A stretch of DNA of 64,000 bases from Candidatus Onthovicinus excrementipullorum. Its GTDB lineage: Bacteria > Bacillota > Clostridia > Oscillospirales > Acutalibacteraceae. The notes under the pieces were generated by a model that was given only the letters and a program-made list of their open reading frames with translations, was not told the origin of the DNA and did no database searches. The position numbers and the translations under genes were made by a program. Shown here one piece after another: positions 1 to 8,635 of this stretch (its first letter is position 1; each line of letters opens with the position of its first letter). The stretch covers positions 1 to 64,000 of the forward strand of contig DVHG01000019.1 of NCBI GenBank assembly GCA_018712345.1. Direction: 5' to 3'.

Positions 1-125
1 CCCCAAAGGGGTTAAGGTAACGCCGTTTGTGTGCGTATTCAGTTTTTAACACATTCCCTGTCTATCCGCTGTCCGCAAAACCATTGATTTTATTAGCTTT
101 TTGCCGCTATCGCTATCACACCTCA

Positions 126-329
126 TTATTCGCTGCGCCAGGCTTCGCTGCCCGGGCTTCCCATAGTAAAAGTTCCTCCGGGAATCAGCAGGAAGCCTTC
201 CGGTGCCTCGATTGCAGATGGGTTAACAGATGATATTGCTTCCTGTCCCGGGGCGGGCGAATATGAATTGCACGCGACCAAAGAAGCAGTCATCACTCCA
301 GCTATCAATAAGCTGATCCATCGTTTCAT
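126..329 (-). pseudogene. Truncated formylglycine-generating-enzyme (SUMF1/FGE-sulfatase) lipoprotein fragment
   Basis: Only 67 residues remain. The start at 329 is preceded by GAGGTGG. The N-terminus is a lipoprotein signal peptide ending in the lipobox LVAC. A short linker leads into GFLLIPGGTFTMGS followed by SEAWRSE, the usual opening of FGE-sulfatase domains. Such domains normally run more than 200 residues further, but here two stops follow at once (TAA TGA) and bases 1-125 hold no recognisable continuation. The fragment overlaps the ribosome-binding region at the end of the DUF362 gene and is the last cistron of that operon. I infer a decayed or recombined gene; a sequence-level truncation near the window edge is also possible. 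Confidence 0.6.
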
Positions 330-339
330 ACTTCCACCT

Positions 340-1380
340 CTATTCATCAATACTCACCAGTTCATATTCCCGGCTGCCAAGCCCGATTGCCTCCGCATGT
401 TCCAGCGTATGCAGACCATTTCGGCTTTCAATACGTTGAATGAGGGAACCACCATCTTCAGCGGCGTAAACCAGATCAACACATGCCTGGTCCACCGCAA
501 CCGGGTCAAAGGAAGCCAGAATGCCGATGTCGTGCATATCCGGCTCGGCGGGGTTTCCATCGCAGTCGCAGTCAACGCTCAAACGATTCATTACATTGAT
601 GTACAGAATATTCCCGCCCAGATAATCCACAACGGATTTCCCCGCTTCGGCCATACTCTCCAAAAAGGCGTCCTGTTCGCCACCCCACATGCTACCGCCG
701 GTTCCTCCACTGTGGATGTGTGCTTTGCCCTCCGAAGAAGCAATGCCGATGGAGATATTTTTGATCGCTCCGCCGTAGCCGGCCATGGCATGACCTTTAA
801 AGTGGGAAAGAACGACATAATAATCGTAGTTGGCAAAATTGGCACCCACATAGTTTTCCGTTAGATTGTTGCCGCCAACAACCGGCAGTGTCATAGAGCC
901 GTTCTCATCCATAATATCCACATCGGCAATCGAGGTGTAGCCGTGGTCTTCTGCAAGCTGATAGTGCATGGCGGTATTGGCACGCTGGCCGCCATAGGCA
1001 GTATTGCACTCCACAATAGTGGGATTATCAAAAGACCGTACCAGATCACCGATTAAATCGGTGCGCAGATAGTTGCTTCCCGGTTCTCCTGTGGAAAGCT
1101 TTACCGCAATATTGCCAGAGGGTGAAGCCCCCAGTGCCTCATAAATAGCCATCAATCCTTCCGCGCTGATATTGGTAGTCATATACACGGTCGGTATTCC
1201 TTTGGGTGGGGCTTCCATCTGTTCTGATTCCCCGTTTGCTGGCTGCGATGGCTCGAAGCTAGATAAACCGGTTTCTGAGGAACTGCCGTCTGATGTAACA
1301 GGCACCTCCCCAGATGCGCACCCTGACAACATGCCAAGGCATAACAGCATCACGAAGCAGAGAACAGATAACTTTCTCAT
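340..1380 (-). CDS. DUF362 domain lipoprotein
   Basis: A protein of 346 residues with a lipoprotein signal peptide (lipobox LSGC near residues 18-21), a Ser/Glu-rich linker to about residue 60, then a DUF362 domain. Family features visible are the HFKGHAMAGYGGAIKN segment, the CDCDG motif near residue 275 and DPVAVDQACVDLVY. DUF362 proteins are often annotated as Fe-S-centre proteins, but no chemistry is established that I can state. GGAGG precedes the ATG. The gene lies downstream of the DUF4405 membrane protein and a lipoprotein flavodoxin, so a role in redox chemistry outside the membrane is a reasonable inference. Confidence 0.85.
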   Translation of the reverse strand: MRKLSVLCFVMLLCLGMLSGCASGEVPVTSDGSSSETGLSSFEPSQPANGESEQMEAPPKGIPTVYMTTNISAEGLMAIYEALGASPSGNIAVKLSTGEPGSNYLRTDLIGDLVRSFDNPTIVECNTAYGGQRANTAMHYQLAEDHGYTSIADVDIMDENGSMTLPVVGGNNLTENYVGANFANYDYYVVLSHFKGHAMAGYGGAIKNISIGIASSEGKAHIHSGGTGGSMWGGEQDAFLESMAEAGKSVVDYLGGNILYINVMNRLSVDCDCDGNPAEPDMHDIGILASFDPVAVDQACVDLVYAAEDGGSLIQRIESRNGLHTLEHAEAIGLGSREYELVSIDE

Positions 1381-1416
1381 TTGAAACCTCCTTGTCCTAT
1401 GATATTATAAAGTTTT

Positions 1417-2106
1417 TTACGCATTTTCTTTTTTCGGTTGTATCTTCCGTAGCAACTGTGAAATATAATATGCAAGAAAAATAAAGGTACCCATCATGGT
1501 CAGATAGTCGAAATAGAAAAGTGGAATTGATTCGCCGAAATCCAAGAACACAAACTCAGTCTGCAAAAACATATATGTAAGCAGATCTCTCCGGATAAAC
1601 ACCGTGAAGCCATAGACTGCAATTACCGCTCCAAGGATGGGTAAAAGTACCTTTCGCAGGCGGGAGGGCTGCCGAAGTTTCAGTGCTTTTCTGGCCATAC
1701 CCAAGAACATGCCCCAATGCAGCCCTAAATGCAGTGCCATCAGGACAAACCCCCAATGGGAGGCAGCCATATGCAGCATGCGGGCGAAGGACATGCCATC
1801 ATGGATATTCAAAAAGCTGAAAACATGGTTGGAGAGTATAATACCGCTGACCATGAGCCCGATCATTGCGAGGAATACCAACAAATCCACAATTAATTGG
1901 AAGATTCGGGAGGGAGTATACCTGCCTTTAAAAAGGGATTTGTACCAAATCCCGTTCAAAATGTGATGCAAAATGAATAGCAGGAACATTCCAGCTCCTA
2001 CCCATTCATGAGCTACATCTCCCCAGAACTGGTATCCCATTAAAAAGAGCAGACCAAGTGTCATCAAGATATCCACAACAATTTTAAAGACAGCTTTTGG
2101 CTTCAT
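1417..2106 (-). CDS. DUF4405 membrane protein (cytochrome b-like, flavinylation-associated type)
   Basis: A protein of 229 residues with about five or six hydrophobic segments. Several histidines lie in or next to helices: HEWVG and HHILN near residues 33-48, then HMAASHWG and HLGLHWG near residues 110-130. These resemble haem-ligating histidines of cytochrome b/ferric-reductase-like bundles. DUF4405 proteins are known from extracytosolic flavin-based electron-transfer loci. Here the gene sits between a lipoprotein flavodoxin and a DUF362 lipoprotein in one operon. That fits a role passing electrons across the membrane, but the electron donor and acceptor cannot be read from the sequence. AGGAGGG precedes the ATG. 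Confidence 0.8.
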   Translation of the reverse strand: MKPKAVFKIVVDILMTLGLLFLMGYQFWGDVAHEWVGAGMFLLFILHHILNGIWYKSLFKGRYTPSRIFQLIVDLLVFLAMIGLMVSGIILSNHVFSFLNIHDGMSFARMLHMAASHWGFVLMALHLGLHWGMFLGMARKALKLRQPSRLRKVLLPILGAVIAVYGFTVFIRRDLLTYMFLQTEFVFLDFGESIPLFYFDYLTMMGTFIFLAYYISQLLRKIQPKKENA

Positions 2107-2131
2107 TGGTTTTCCCTCCTTTCGTTTTGAG

Positions 2132-2791
2132 TTAAGCCAGATTCAGACCGTCAATCCATGTTGCGATTTCCCCTGACGCCCCATCTACACGGCTTCCGGA
2201 TACGTGGAATCCCTCCGCAATCGTGGCGCCCGGTGCACTATCAGGCAATTTATCAAGGCTGCGTCCAAAACCGCTGCCGCCGCTGGTGCAGAAGGGAACA
2301 AGGGTTTTACCTTCCCAGTCGTAAGCTTCCAGGAAAGAGTAGATGAGCATGGGTGCATCACTCCACCAGTCGGGGTAACCCACAAACACCACGTCATAGC
2401 TATCCCAGTTTTCTACCTGAGCAGCCAGCTCCGGGCGGGCGTTATCTGCCTGTTCCTGCTGGGCGACATCCAAAAGGGTGTTATAATCATCGGTGTACGG
2501 GGTGGCCGGTTCAATTTCAAATAAATCACCGCCAGTTTCGGCCTGAATCATCTGTGCCATCTGTTCAGTGTTGCCTGACCAGGAAAAATACGCAATGAGT
2601 GTTCCGCCAACTTCTTCCGTGGGTTCTGCTGATTCTTCCGCCGCTTCGGAACCGGAATGCTCTTCTGATTCAGAAAGTGCTTGGGAGGATGATCCAGAAG
2701 CGCCTCCCTCACTTGTGGATGTCCCGCCGCTGCATGCAGCGAGAGAAAATACCAGCGTCATGGATAGCAAAAATGATAACAGTTTTTTCAA
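2132..2791 (-). CDS. Lipoprotein-anchored flavodoxin (operon 2)
   Basis: About 219 residues. The signal peptide ends in lipobox LAAC and a Ser/Glu-rich linker follows to about residue 60. The flavodoxin domain then has a canonical FMN phosphate loop (YFSWSGNTEQMA), the GGDLFEIEP and PYTDDYN segments, VFVGYPDWW, and PFCTSGGSGFG near the isoalloxazine-binding loop. I chose the TTG at 2791 because AAGGA lies nine bases upstream; the ATG at 2800 would abut the same Shine-Dalgarno. Most flavodoxins are cytosolic, so export as a lipoprotein is notable. It precedes the DUF4405 membrane protein and is a candidate electron carrier outside the membrane. Confidence 0.88.
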   Translation of the reverse strand: MKKLLSFLLSMTLVFSLAACSGGTSTSEGGASGSSSQALSESEEHSGSEAAEESAEPTEEVGGTLIAYFSWSGNTEQMAQMIQAETGGDLFEIEPATPYTDDYNTLLDVAQQEQADNARPELAAQVENWDSYDVVFVGYPDWWSDAPMLIYSFLEAYDWEGKTLVPFCTSGGSGFGRSLDKLPDSAPGATIAEGFHVSGSRVDGASGEIATWIDGLNLA

Positions 2792-2844
2792 ATTGACCAT
2801 TCCTTTCTTACTTTTGGGTGAACTATTTGCTGCCTAATAGACTT

Positions 2845-3432
2845 TTACAAAAGTGGTGAATTCCACTTTTTAATTCGACAGGGGTTTCCACAGGCGATAG
2901 CGCTGTCCGGTATAGATTCGGTCACCACACTCCCCGCACCGATGACCACATTATCCCCGATAGTAACACCGGGAAGGATAATACTGCCGCCGCCGATCCA
3001 TGTAAATCTGCCAATCTTTACAGGCGCAGTATAAGTTTTTACCGCAACTGTCCCATCCGGTTCCAACCAAAAGCGTTCTGCACCGTCCAAGGCGTGGGCA
3101 GCAGTATAAATTTTTACATCCGGACCAATCACGGTATTTTCGCCAATAATGATTGGCGCAGTATCCAGCAAGGTGCAGTGCATATTGATAAAGCTGTTGT
3201 CCGCAAGATGAATATTATATCCGTAGTCCACATAGAGCGGCTGATTTACACGGGCATTTTTGGCAAACTGTCCAAGCAGTTCAGATAACACCCGGTTGCG
3301 TTCTTCGATGTTTTCCGCAGGCAGATCATTATAGATTCGCATTAGGTTTTTGGCGTGGTTCTGCTGTTTCCTTAGCTCTGGGTCCCGAGCATCATAAATT
3401 CGACCGCTCTGCTTCTTCTCAAATTCGGTCAT
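2845..3432 (-). CDS. Maltose/galactoside O-acetyltransferase family protein (left-handed beta-helix)
   Basis: A protein of 195 residues of the Maa/LacA/NodL hexapeptide-repeat family. An N-terminal maltose-acetyltransferase-type helical region (residues about 5-60) is followed by hexapeptide repeats including IIIGENTVIGPDV and ITIGDNVVIGAGSVV. The likely catalytic histidine is in TAAHALDG, and the C-terminus carries the usual GNPCRIKK end. The family moves acetyl from acetyl-CoA to sugar hydroxyls. It is the first gene of operon 2, behind its own promoter (3469-3497), with AAGGAG before the ATG. Its substrate, and why it travels with redox genes, cannot be told. Confidence 0.88.
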   Translation of the reverse strand: MTEFEKKQSGRIYDARDPELRKQQNHAKNLMRIYNDLPAENIEERNRVLSELLGQFAKNARVNQPLYVDYGYNIHLADNSFINMHCTLLDTAPIIIGENTVIGPDVKIYTAAHALDGAERFWLEPDGTVAVKTYTAPVKIGRFTWIGGGSIILPGVTIGDNVVIGAGSVVTESIPDSAIACGNPCRIKKWNSPLL

Positions 3433-3468
3433 CCCATTAACTCCTTTACAGGTCTCGTTCTAATTATA

Positions 3469-3497
3469 AGTATACTGAACTTCCGGTCTTATGTAAA
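3469..3497 (-). promoter_or_regulatory. Predicted sigma-A promoter of operon 2
   Basis: On the minus strand, -35 TTTACA (3492-3497) and -10 TATACT (3469-3474) are separated by 17 bases, just upstream of the acetyltransferase gene. The -35 lies inside the motif at 3491-3509 that recurs at the operon 1 promoter. Confidence 0.6.
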
Positions 3498-3509
3498 ATA
3501 CTTATAACT
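3491..3509 (-). promoter_or_regulatory. Candidate LysR operator, copy B
   Basis: On the plus strand this reads atgtaaaatacttataact. It matches 14 of 19 positions of the copy at 8535-8553 and overlaps the -35 box at almost the same offset. I infer binding by the LysR regulator at 8636-9523. Confidence 0.4.
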
Positions 3510-3545
3510 CATTATCATCTATGTGGTTTTTGTATTGATAAAATA

Positions 3546-3600
3546 TATAAAAACAGGAGTGGGACTCCCCTTCCAAATCGGGGCATCCCGTACTCCTGTT
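3546..3600 (-). terminator. Intrinsic terminator ending operon 1
   Basis: Nine-base arms AACAGGAGT (3552-3560) and ACTCCTGTT (3592-3600), with an inner GGGA/TCCC pairing. On the minus strand the stem is followed by a T-rich run. It lies downstream of the aldo/keto reductase stop at 3664 and separates the two operons. Confidence 0.75.
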
Positions 3601-3663
3601 ACTTACCTTCGTTGGCACAGACGCAAACAGCAAAATAGTGGCATCATACACTGTAACCTATTC

Positions 3664-5040
<1,377 letters not shown>

Positions 5041-5061
5041 AACGATTCCTCCTATAAAAAA

Positions 5062-5925
5062 TTACAAGCTGGTCAGCACCGGGTTGTTCAGGTAGTCGTA
5101 TACCCGCTTCACTTCGCTGATCTTCCGGGTATCCAGCATTGAAGGGCAGCCTTTATCAAGGGCGGAAATCTTTTCCATATCTTCTTTGTCCAAACGGAAA
5201 TCCCAGATATCCAGATTTTCCTCCATCCGTTCTTTGTGAACCGATTTGGGAATGATAATGACACCCTGCTGCACATTCCAGCGCAGGATAATCTGAGCCG
5301 GACTCTTGTGGTATTTTTCAGCGATCTCTAAAAGTACTGGTTCCGTAAACATCCCCTTCAAACCTTCCGCAAAAGGAGCCCATGCCTCCGGCTGCACGTT
5401 CAGCTCCTTCATCAGTGAAAGCTCTTCAGAACGCTGATAATGAGGATGACGCTCAATCTGGTTGATCTGGGGAAGAATTTTTGCGTTATAACACAAATCG
5501 AGCAGTCGATCCGGCAGAAAATTACACACGCCAATGGCGCGAACCTTACCCTCCTGATACAATTCTTCCAATGCACGCCAGGAGCCATAGTAATCCCCAA
5601 ACGGCATATGAATCAGATATAAATCCACGTAAGAAAGTCCCAAGTTGTTCAAGGACTCCTCAAACGCTTCTTTTGTTTTTGTATATCCCATCTGCTGGAT
5701 ATAAGCTTTAGTTGTAATAAATAACTCTTCCCGTGGAACGGCGCAGGATTGAATCGCCCGGCCCACGGCTTTCTCATTTTGATAAGAACTGGCTGTATCA
5801 ATCAGGCGGTACCCGGTGGAAATTGCATCCTTAACAACCTGTTCGCAGGTTTCCTCTGGAATTTGAAAGACTCCAAACCCCTCTATTGGTATGATCACAC
5901 CGTTACTCAGTTTGACTGTTTCCAC
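5062..5925 (-). CDS. Aldo/keto reductase (AKR5-type, diketogluconate reductase-like)
   Basis: A 287-residue TIM-barrel oxidoreductase. The tetrad is Asp and Tyr in RLIDTASSYQNE, Lys in FITTKAYI and His in LIHMPFGDY. The C-terminal IIPKSVHKERMEENLDIWDF is the usual NADP-binding signature of this branch. The start is GTG at 5925 with an AAGGGGGA Shine-Dalgarno. It belongs to a different aldo/keto reductase branch from the neighbour at 3664-4653, so the pair is not a recent duplication. NADPH-dependent carbonyl reduction is expected; the substrate is unknown. Confidence 0.93.
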   Translation of the reverse strand: METVKLSNGVIIPIEGFGVFQIPEETCEQVVKDAISTGYRLIDTASSYQNEKAVGRAIQSCAVPREELFITTKAYIQQMGYTKTKEAFEESLNNLGLSYVDLYLIHMPFGDYYGSWRALEELYQEGKVRAIGVCNFLPDRLLDLCYNAKILPQINQIERHPHYQRSEELSLMKELNVQPEAWAPFAEGLKGMFTEPVLLEIAEKYHKSPAQIILRWNVQQGVIIIPKSVHKERMEENLDIWDFRLDKEDMEKISALDKGCPSMLDTRKISEVKRVYDYLNNPVLTSL

Positions 5926-6003
5926 ACTATAACATCCCCCTTTATCTGAAATAGTAAGGAATGGGCGGAACAGCTTACCTGCCCACCCATTCCTACACGC
6001 GAA

Positions 6004-6186
6004 TTATTTATCACTCAGCAATTTGCCGCCAACACCCACATTATCCAGCGCGTTTTCTTTCAGAAAAACATAGAACGCCTCTTCCGGTATCTTCATGATT
6101 CTGGCAGCACTTGCGGTAAACTCTTTTGCCAACTGCTGTTTCTGCTCCTTACTTAATTGAGCTGCCTCCAATGTAATCACTGGCAT
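6004..6186 (-). CDS. 4-oxalocrotonate tautomerase family protein
   Basis: A protein of 60 residues. After removal of the initiator Met the N-terminus is Pro (PVITLEAAQLS), the catalytic base of this superfamily. The length and the segment EEAFYVFLKENALDNVGVGGK fit the small hexameric tautomerases, which interconvert enol and keto forms of small acids. AAGGAGG precedes the ATG and the gene directly follows the FMN reductase. Co-transcription with reductases suggests it presents a keto tautomer for reduction, which is inference. Confidence 0.85.
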   Translation of the reverse strand: MPVITLEAAQLSKEQKQQLAKEFTASAARIMKIPEEAFYVFLKENALDNVGVGGKLLSDK

Positions 6187-6199
6187 ATTGGTTTCCTCC

Positions 6200-6736
6200 T
6201 TACTTCAACCGATTTCCTAAATTGTACGCCTGCTGCGGGAAGTTGGAATGCTGCGTCATGGATGGGGTGCCGCATCCATAGCCCAACACCATACCCATGT
6301 CCTCCAGATTCAAATACTGTACCAATGTTTTATAATGGGATTCCAGAGCCTCAAAGGTCCAGTTATCGCTGTTCCATGCTACCGCCAGCAAAGCGGATTT
6401 CATATGTTTGCGCTGAATAGAGCTGTTGAAGGCGCAGAAACGGTCGATCATAATTTTTAGCTGAGCGGACATACCGTAATAGTACAGCGGTGTAGCGAAT
6501 ACAACCATATCGGCGTCCAGAATTTTCTTACGGATCGCTTCTACATCGTCCTTTTGTACACAAGGGCCTTCGTACCCGCAGTGAATGCAGCCAGTGCATG
6601 GATGGATATTGGCGTGGGCTACATCGAGCAGTTCTACGGTGTGGCCCGCTTCTTCCGCCCCCTGGCGGAAACAATCCGCCAGGATATGGGTAGAACCTTT
6701 TTTATTGGGACTGCCCTCTAAAACAATAATTTTCAT
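6200..6736 (-). CDS. NAD(P)H-dependent FMN reductase / Fe-S flavoprotein-type flavodoxin fold
   Basis: A 178-residue cytosolic flavodoxin-fold protein. It starts MKIIVLEGSPNKKGST, the FMN phosphate loop of the NADPH-dependent FMN reductase family, and continues with FATPLYYYGMSAQLKIMIDRF, the second flavin-contact loop. A cysteine-rich stretch (CTGCIHCGYEGPC, near residues 47-59) resembles the compact Fe-S ligand motif of iron-sulfur flavoproteins. GTAAGGAG precedes the ATG. It could supply reduced flavin or electrons to its operon neighbours. Whether it binds a cluster cannot be settled here. Confidence 0.88.
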   Translation of the reverse strand: MKIIVLEGSPNKKGSTHILADCFRQGAEEAGHTVELLDVAHANIHPCTGCIHCGYEGPCVQKDDVEAIRKKILDADMVVFATPLYYYGMSAQLKIMIDRFCAFNSSIQRKHMKSALLAVAWNSDNWTFEALESHYKTLVQYLNLEDMGMVLGYGCGTPSMTQHSNFPQQAYNLGNRLK

Positions 6737-6749
6737 TGCCTGCGTCTCC

Positions 6750-7119
6750 TTACTTCATTTCCTTTTCCCAGTAATGAATAACGTTCAGCGGCGTTTCACC
6801 AACCCTTTGTATCATACTTCCAGGACAGCACCCCCGCTCCAGCGCCGTGTAGGAGAAGGATGTGACGCCGTTCCCCTTACAATAATCGAAAATACCGGAA
6901 GTCCCAAAAGAACGTTTCAGCACGCTGTAACGGTGCTGGGCAGCAGGTAAAAGTTTCTTTGCCCATTCTACCCGGGCCACTACCTATCGGCGCCTGTATA
7001 GGGCACAGTGGATTTGATTTCGTGCAAATCACCATTGGTAGCTGCCCGCCAGCTTTTCAGTTGCACATTTTGTCGTGCCGCCGGCCGGCCGAGAAAATGG
7101 CCACTAAGGTTTTACTCAT
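6750..7119 (-). pseudogene. Composite remnant: flavodoxin 5' end joined to an aldo/keto reductase fragment
   Basis: A start at 7117-7119 with AGGAGG upstream encodes MSKTLVAIFSAG, a flavodoxin N-terminus, but the frame stops after 20 codons. A different frame then reads ATNGDLHEIKSTVPYTGAD, the next conserved flavodoxin segment, and stops again. From about 6980 down to 6750 an open stretch reads WAKKLLPAAQHRYSVLKRSF, then GIFDYCKGNGVTSFSY and ALERG, which matches the interior of an aldo/keto reductase. Frameshifts plus a deletion joining two former genes explain this best. The ribosome-binding site is intact, but no functional product is expected. Confidence 0.7.
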
Positions 7120-7153
7120 CCCATGGGACCTCCTGACGCATATACAAATTTCT

Positions 7154-7723
7154 TCATTCTACAGCTTCTATGGTTATGGTTCCCGACATCTGGCTGATCA
7201 GCCCGCCGCCGGAAAGAACCTGCCCCAGTTCAAACAAGGACGGATTCTGGTTGTAGTCGCCGTAAAAAAATACTACATCGCCCCAAGGTTCAAAATAAGC
7301 CAGTGTTCCGGCTCCTGATTGCGCCAATGGTGAATTGCTGGTATCTAACTCCTGCGACGGATAGAATATCTTTTCATTGGTGCTATAATCCTCTACCTCG
7401 ATGGTAAGGGGAAGTTGTTCATAGAGGGAATCAGCGGCGGTTCCATCGTTTAGTTCGTAAACAACCATGTTTTCCCCAAACTGTACGGAAATCCGCCTGG
7501 CTACGCTTTCCAGATTTTCTACATTTTCTGTTGCAGAAGGAATTTCTACATTGGAAGACGCTTCAGTCGGTTCTGGCTGCTCCACGGAAGAAGATTGCCC
7601 CGCTTCGGGAGCAGAAGCTTCTGATGTTAACGTTACCAGCGATTCCGAATTACTGATTCCACAAGAAGAAAGGGCAAACACTATTAGTAGGCTAAGGAGG
7701 ATTATACTAAAGGTCTTTTTCAT
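7154..7723 (-). CDS. Cyclophilin-like fold lipoprotein
   Basis: A protein of 189 residues. The signal peptide ends in lipobox LSSC. A Ser/Glu/Pro-rich linker runs to about residue 75, then a cyclophilin-like domain follows: VVYELNDGTAADSLYEQLPLTIEVEDYSTNEKIFYP, FEPWGDVVFFYGDYNQNPSLFELGQV. It is the exported counterpart of the cytosolic protein at 4693-5040. AGGAGG precedes the ATG. It directly follows the flavodoxin lipoprotein gene and shares its linker-plus-domain layout. Function unknown; a role in the same extracytoplasmic process as the flavodoxins is inferred from position. Confidence 0.82.
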   Translation of the reverse strand: MKKTFSIILLSLLIVFALSSCGISNSESLVTLTSEASAPEAGQSSSVEQPEPTEASSNVEIPSATENVENLESVARRISVQFGENMVVYELNDGTAADSLYEQLPLTIEVEDYSTNEKIFYPSQELDTSNSPLAQSGAGTLAYFEPWGDVVFFYGDYNQNPSLFELGQVLSGGGLISQMSGTITIEAVE

Positions 7724-7742
7724 TGCTCTGACCTCCTATGGG

Positions 7743-8429
7743 TTAATAGCCCAGCCCGGATACCCAGCTCTGAATATCCCCTTGGGAAGAAGAGGCATCC
7801 TCTTCATAACAATCGAAAATATTATCAGAAATTACAGCGTTGGGAGTGGCCTCTGTAATCAATTCCACGCTGTTGGCAAGTCCGCCGGTTCCGTGAGAGC
7901 AGAAAAGATACACTTGCTTGCCGGAAAGATCATTCTGCTCCAAGAAAGTGAGCAGCGCCATGGGTACGCCATACCACCAGTTGGGATAGCCTAAAAATAC
8001 TGTATCATACTGATCCAGGTTTTCTACATTTTCAACCAGTTCCGGCCGGGCATTATCACCCCGCTCTTGATTAGCCCGCGCTAAACAGTCGTCCCAATCG
8101 CTGGGATATGGATCAGTAACCCGGATGGAAAACAGGTCACCTCCGGTTTCTTCCTTCACCCAACCTGCCAGCTGCTGCACGTTTCCGGGAGGAATCACAC
8201 TGGGAGATGCGACTGCATCCACATCGTCCGCCAAAATGGCGTTGTCCGCCCAGGAAAAGTATGCCACCAGAATATTACTTTCCTGTTCCTTATTGATCTC
8301 TGCTGACTCAAAAGCAGAACTGCTTCCTGAAGCTTCTGAAGAATGATTTACCTGACTTTCTGTTGCACTACATGCAGAAATAGAAAGAACCATAGCAATT
8401 GCTGAAAAAAGAGAAAGTATTTTTTTCAC
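7743..8429 (-). CDS. Lipoprotein-anchored flavodoxin with an expanded phosphate loop (operon 1)
   Basis: A protein of 228 residues starting with GTG; AGGAGG lies eight bases upstream. Lipobox ISAC is followed by a Ser/Glu linker, then a flavodoxin domain: ILVAYFSWADN, GGDLFSIRVTDPYP, NARPELVENVENLDQYD, FLGYPNWWYG, LFCSHGTGGLANS. In place of a compact SGNT loop there are about 25 extra residues (ADDVDAVASPSVIPPGN) before the helix. The phosphate loop is therefore rebuilt or split compared with the copy at 2132-2791. First gene of operon 1, downstream of the LysR gene and a candidate operator. Confidence 0.87.
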   Translation of the reverse strand: MKKILSLFSAIAMVLSISACSATESQVNHSSEASGSSSAFESAEINKEQESNILVAYFSWADNAILADDVDAVASPSVIPPGNVQQLAGWVKEETGGDLFSIRVTDPYPSDWDDCLARANQERGDNARPELVENVENLDQYDTVFLGYPNWWYGVPMALLTFLEQNDLSGKQVYLFCSHGTGGLANSVELITEATPNAVISDNIFDCYEEDASSSQGDIQSWVSGLGY

Positions 8430-8512
8430 TTATTCTGCCTCCTATCCATACTCCGCAAAGTTTATTTTCAGTGGTATTGATTAAACCAGGAATCTTTTAT
8501 ATTTCTGTTCTC

Positions 8513-8542
8513 ATTATAAAACGCCTCTGATTCAATGTCTAA
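8513..8542 (-). promoter_or_regulatory. Predicted promoter of operon 1
   Basis: Minus strand -10 TATAAT (8513-8518) and a poorer -35 TTAGAC (8537-8542) are 18 bases apart, about 85 bases upstream of the flavodoxin GTG. The weak -35 overlapped by the 8535-8553 motif is what an activator-dependent LysR promoter would look like. Confidence 0.5.
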
Positions 8543-8553
8543 TACCTATTGCT
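8535..8553 (-). promoter_or_regulatory. Candidate LysR operator, copy A
   Basis: Plus strand atgtctaatacctattgct, 14 of 19 identical to 3491-3509 and overlapping the -35 of operon 1 at nearly the same offset. A weaker resemblance (atgcaattatattataact) lies at 9597-9615 upstream of the LysR gene itself. Confidence 0.4.
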
Positions 8554-8583
8554 TATCGTTTTTAATGCGATTTTTGTATGGAT

Positions 8584-8619
8584 AAAAAAGACTTCCAAGT
8601 TAATCATCCCTTGGAAGTC
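8584..8619 (-). terminator. Intrinsic terminator after the LysR gene
   Basis: Perfect ten-base arms GACTTCCAAG (8590-8599) and CTTGGAAGTC (8610-8619) with a ten-base loop, followed on the minus strand by six T. It isolates LysR from operon 1. Confidence 0.85.
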
Positions 8620-8635
8620 TCAATGTAAACAATAA

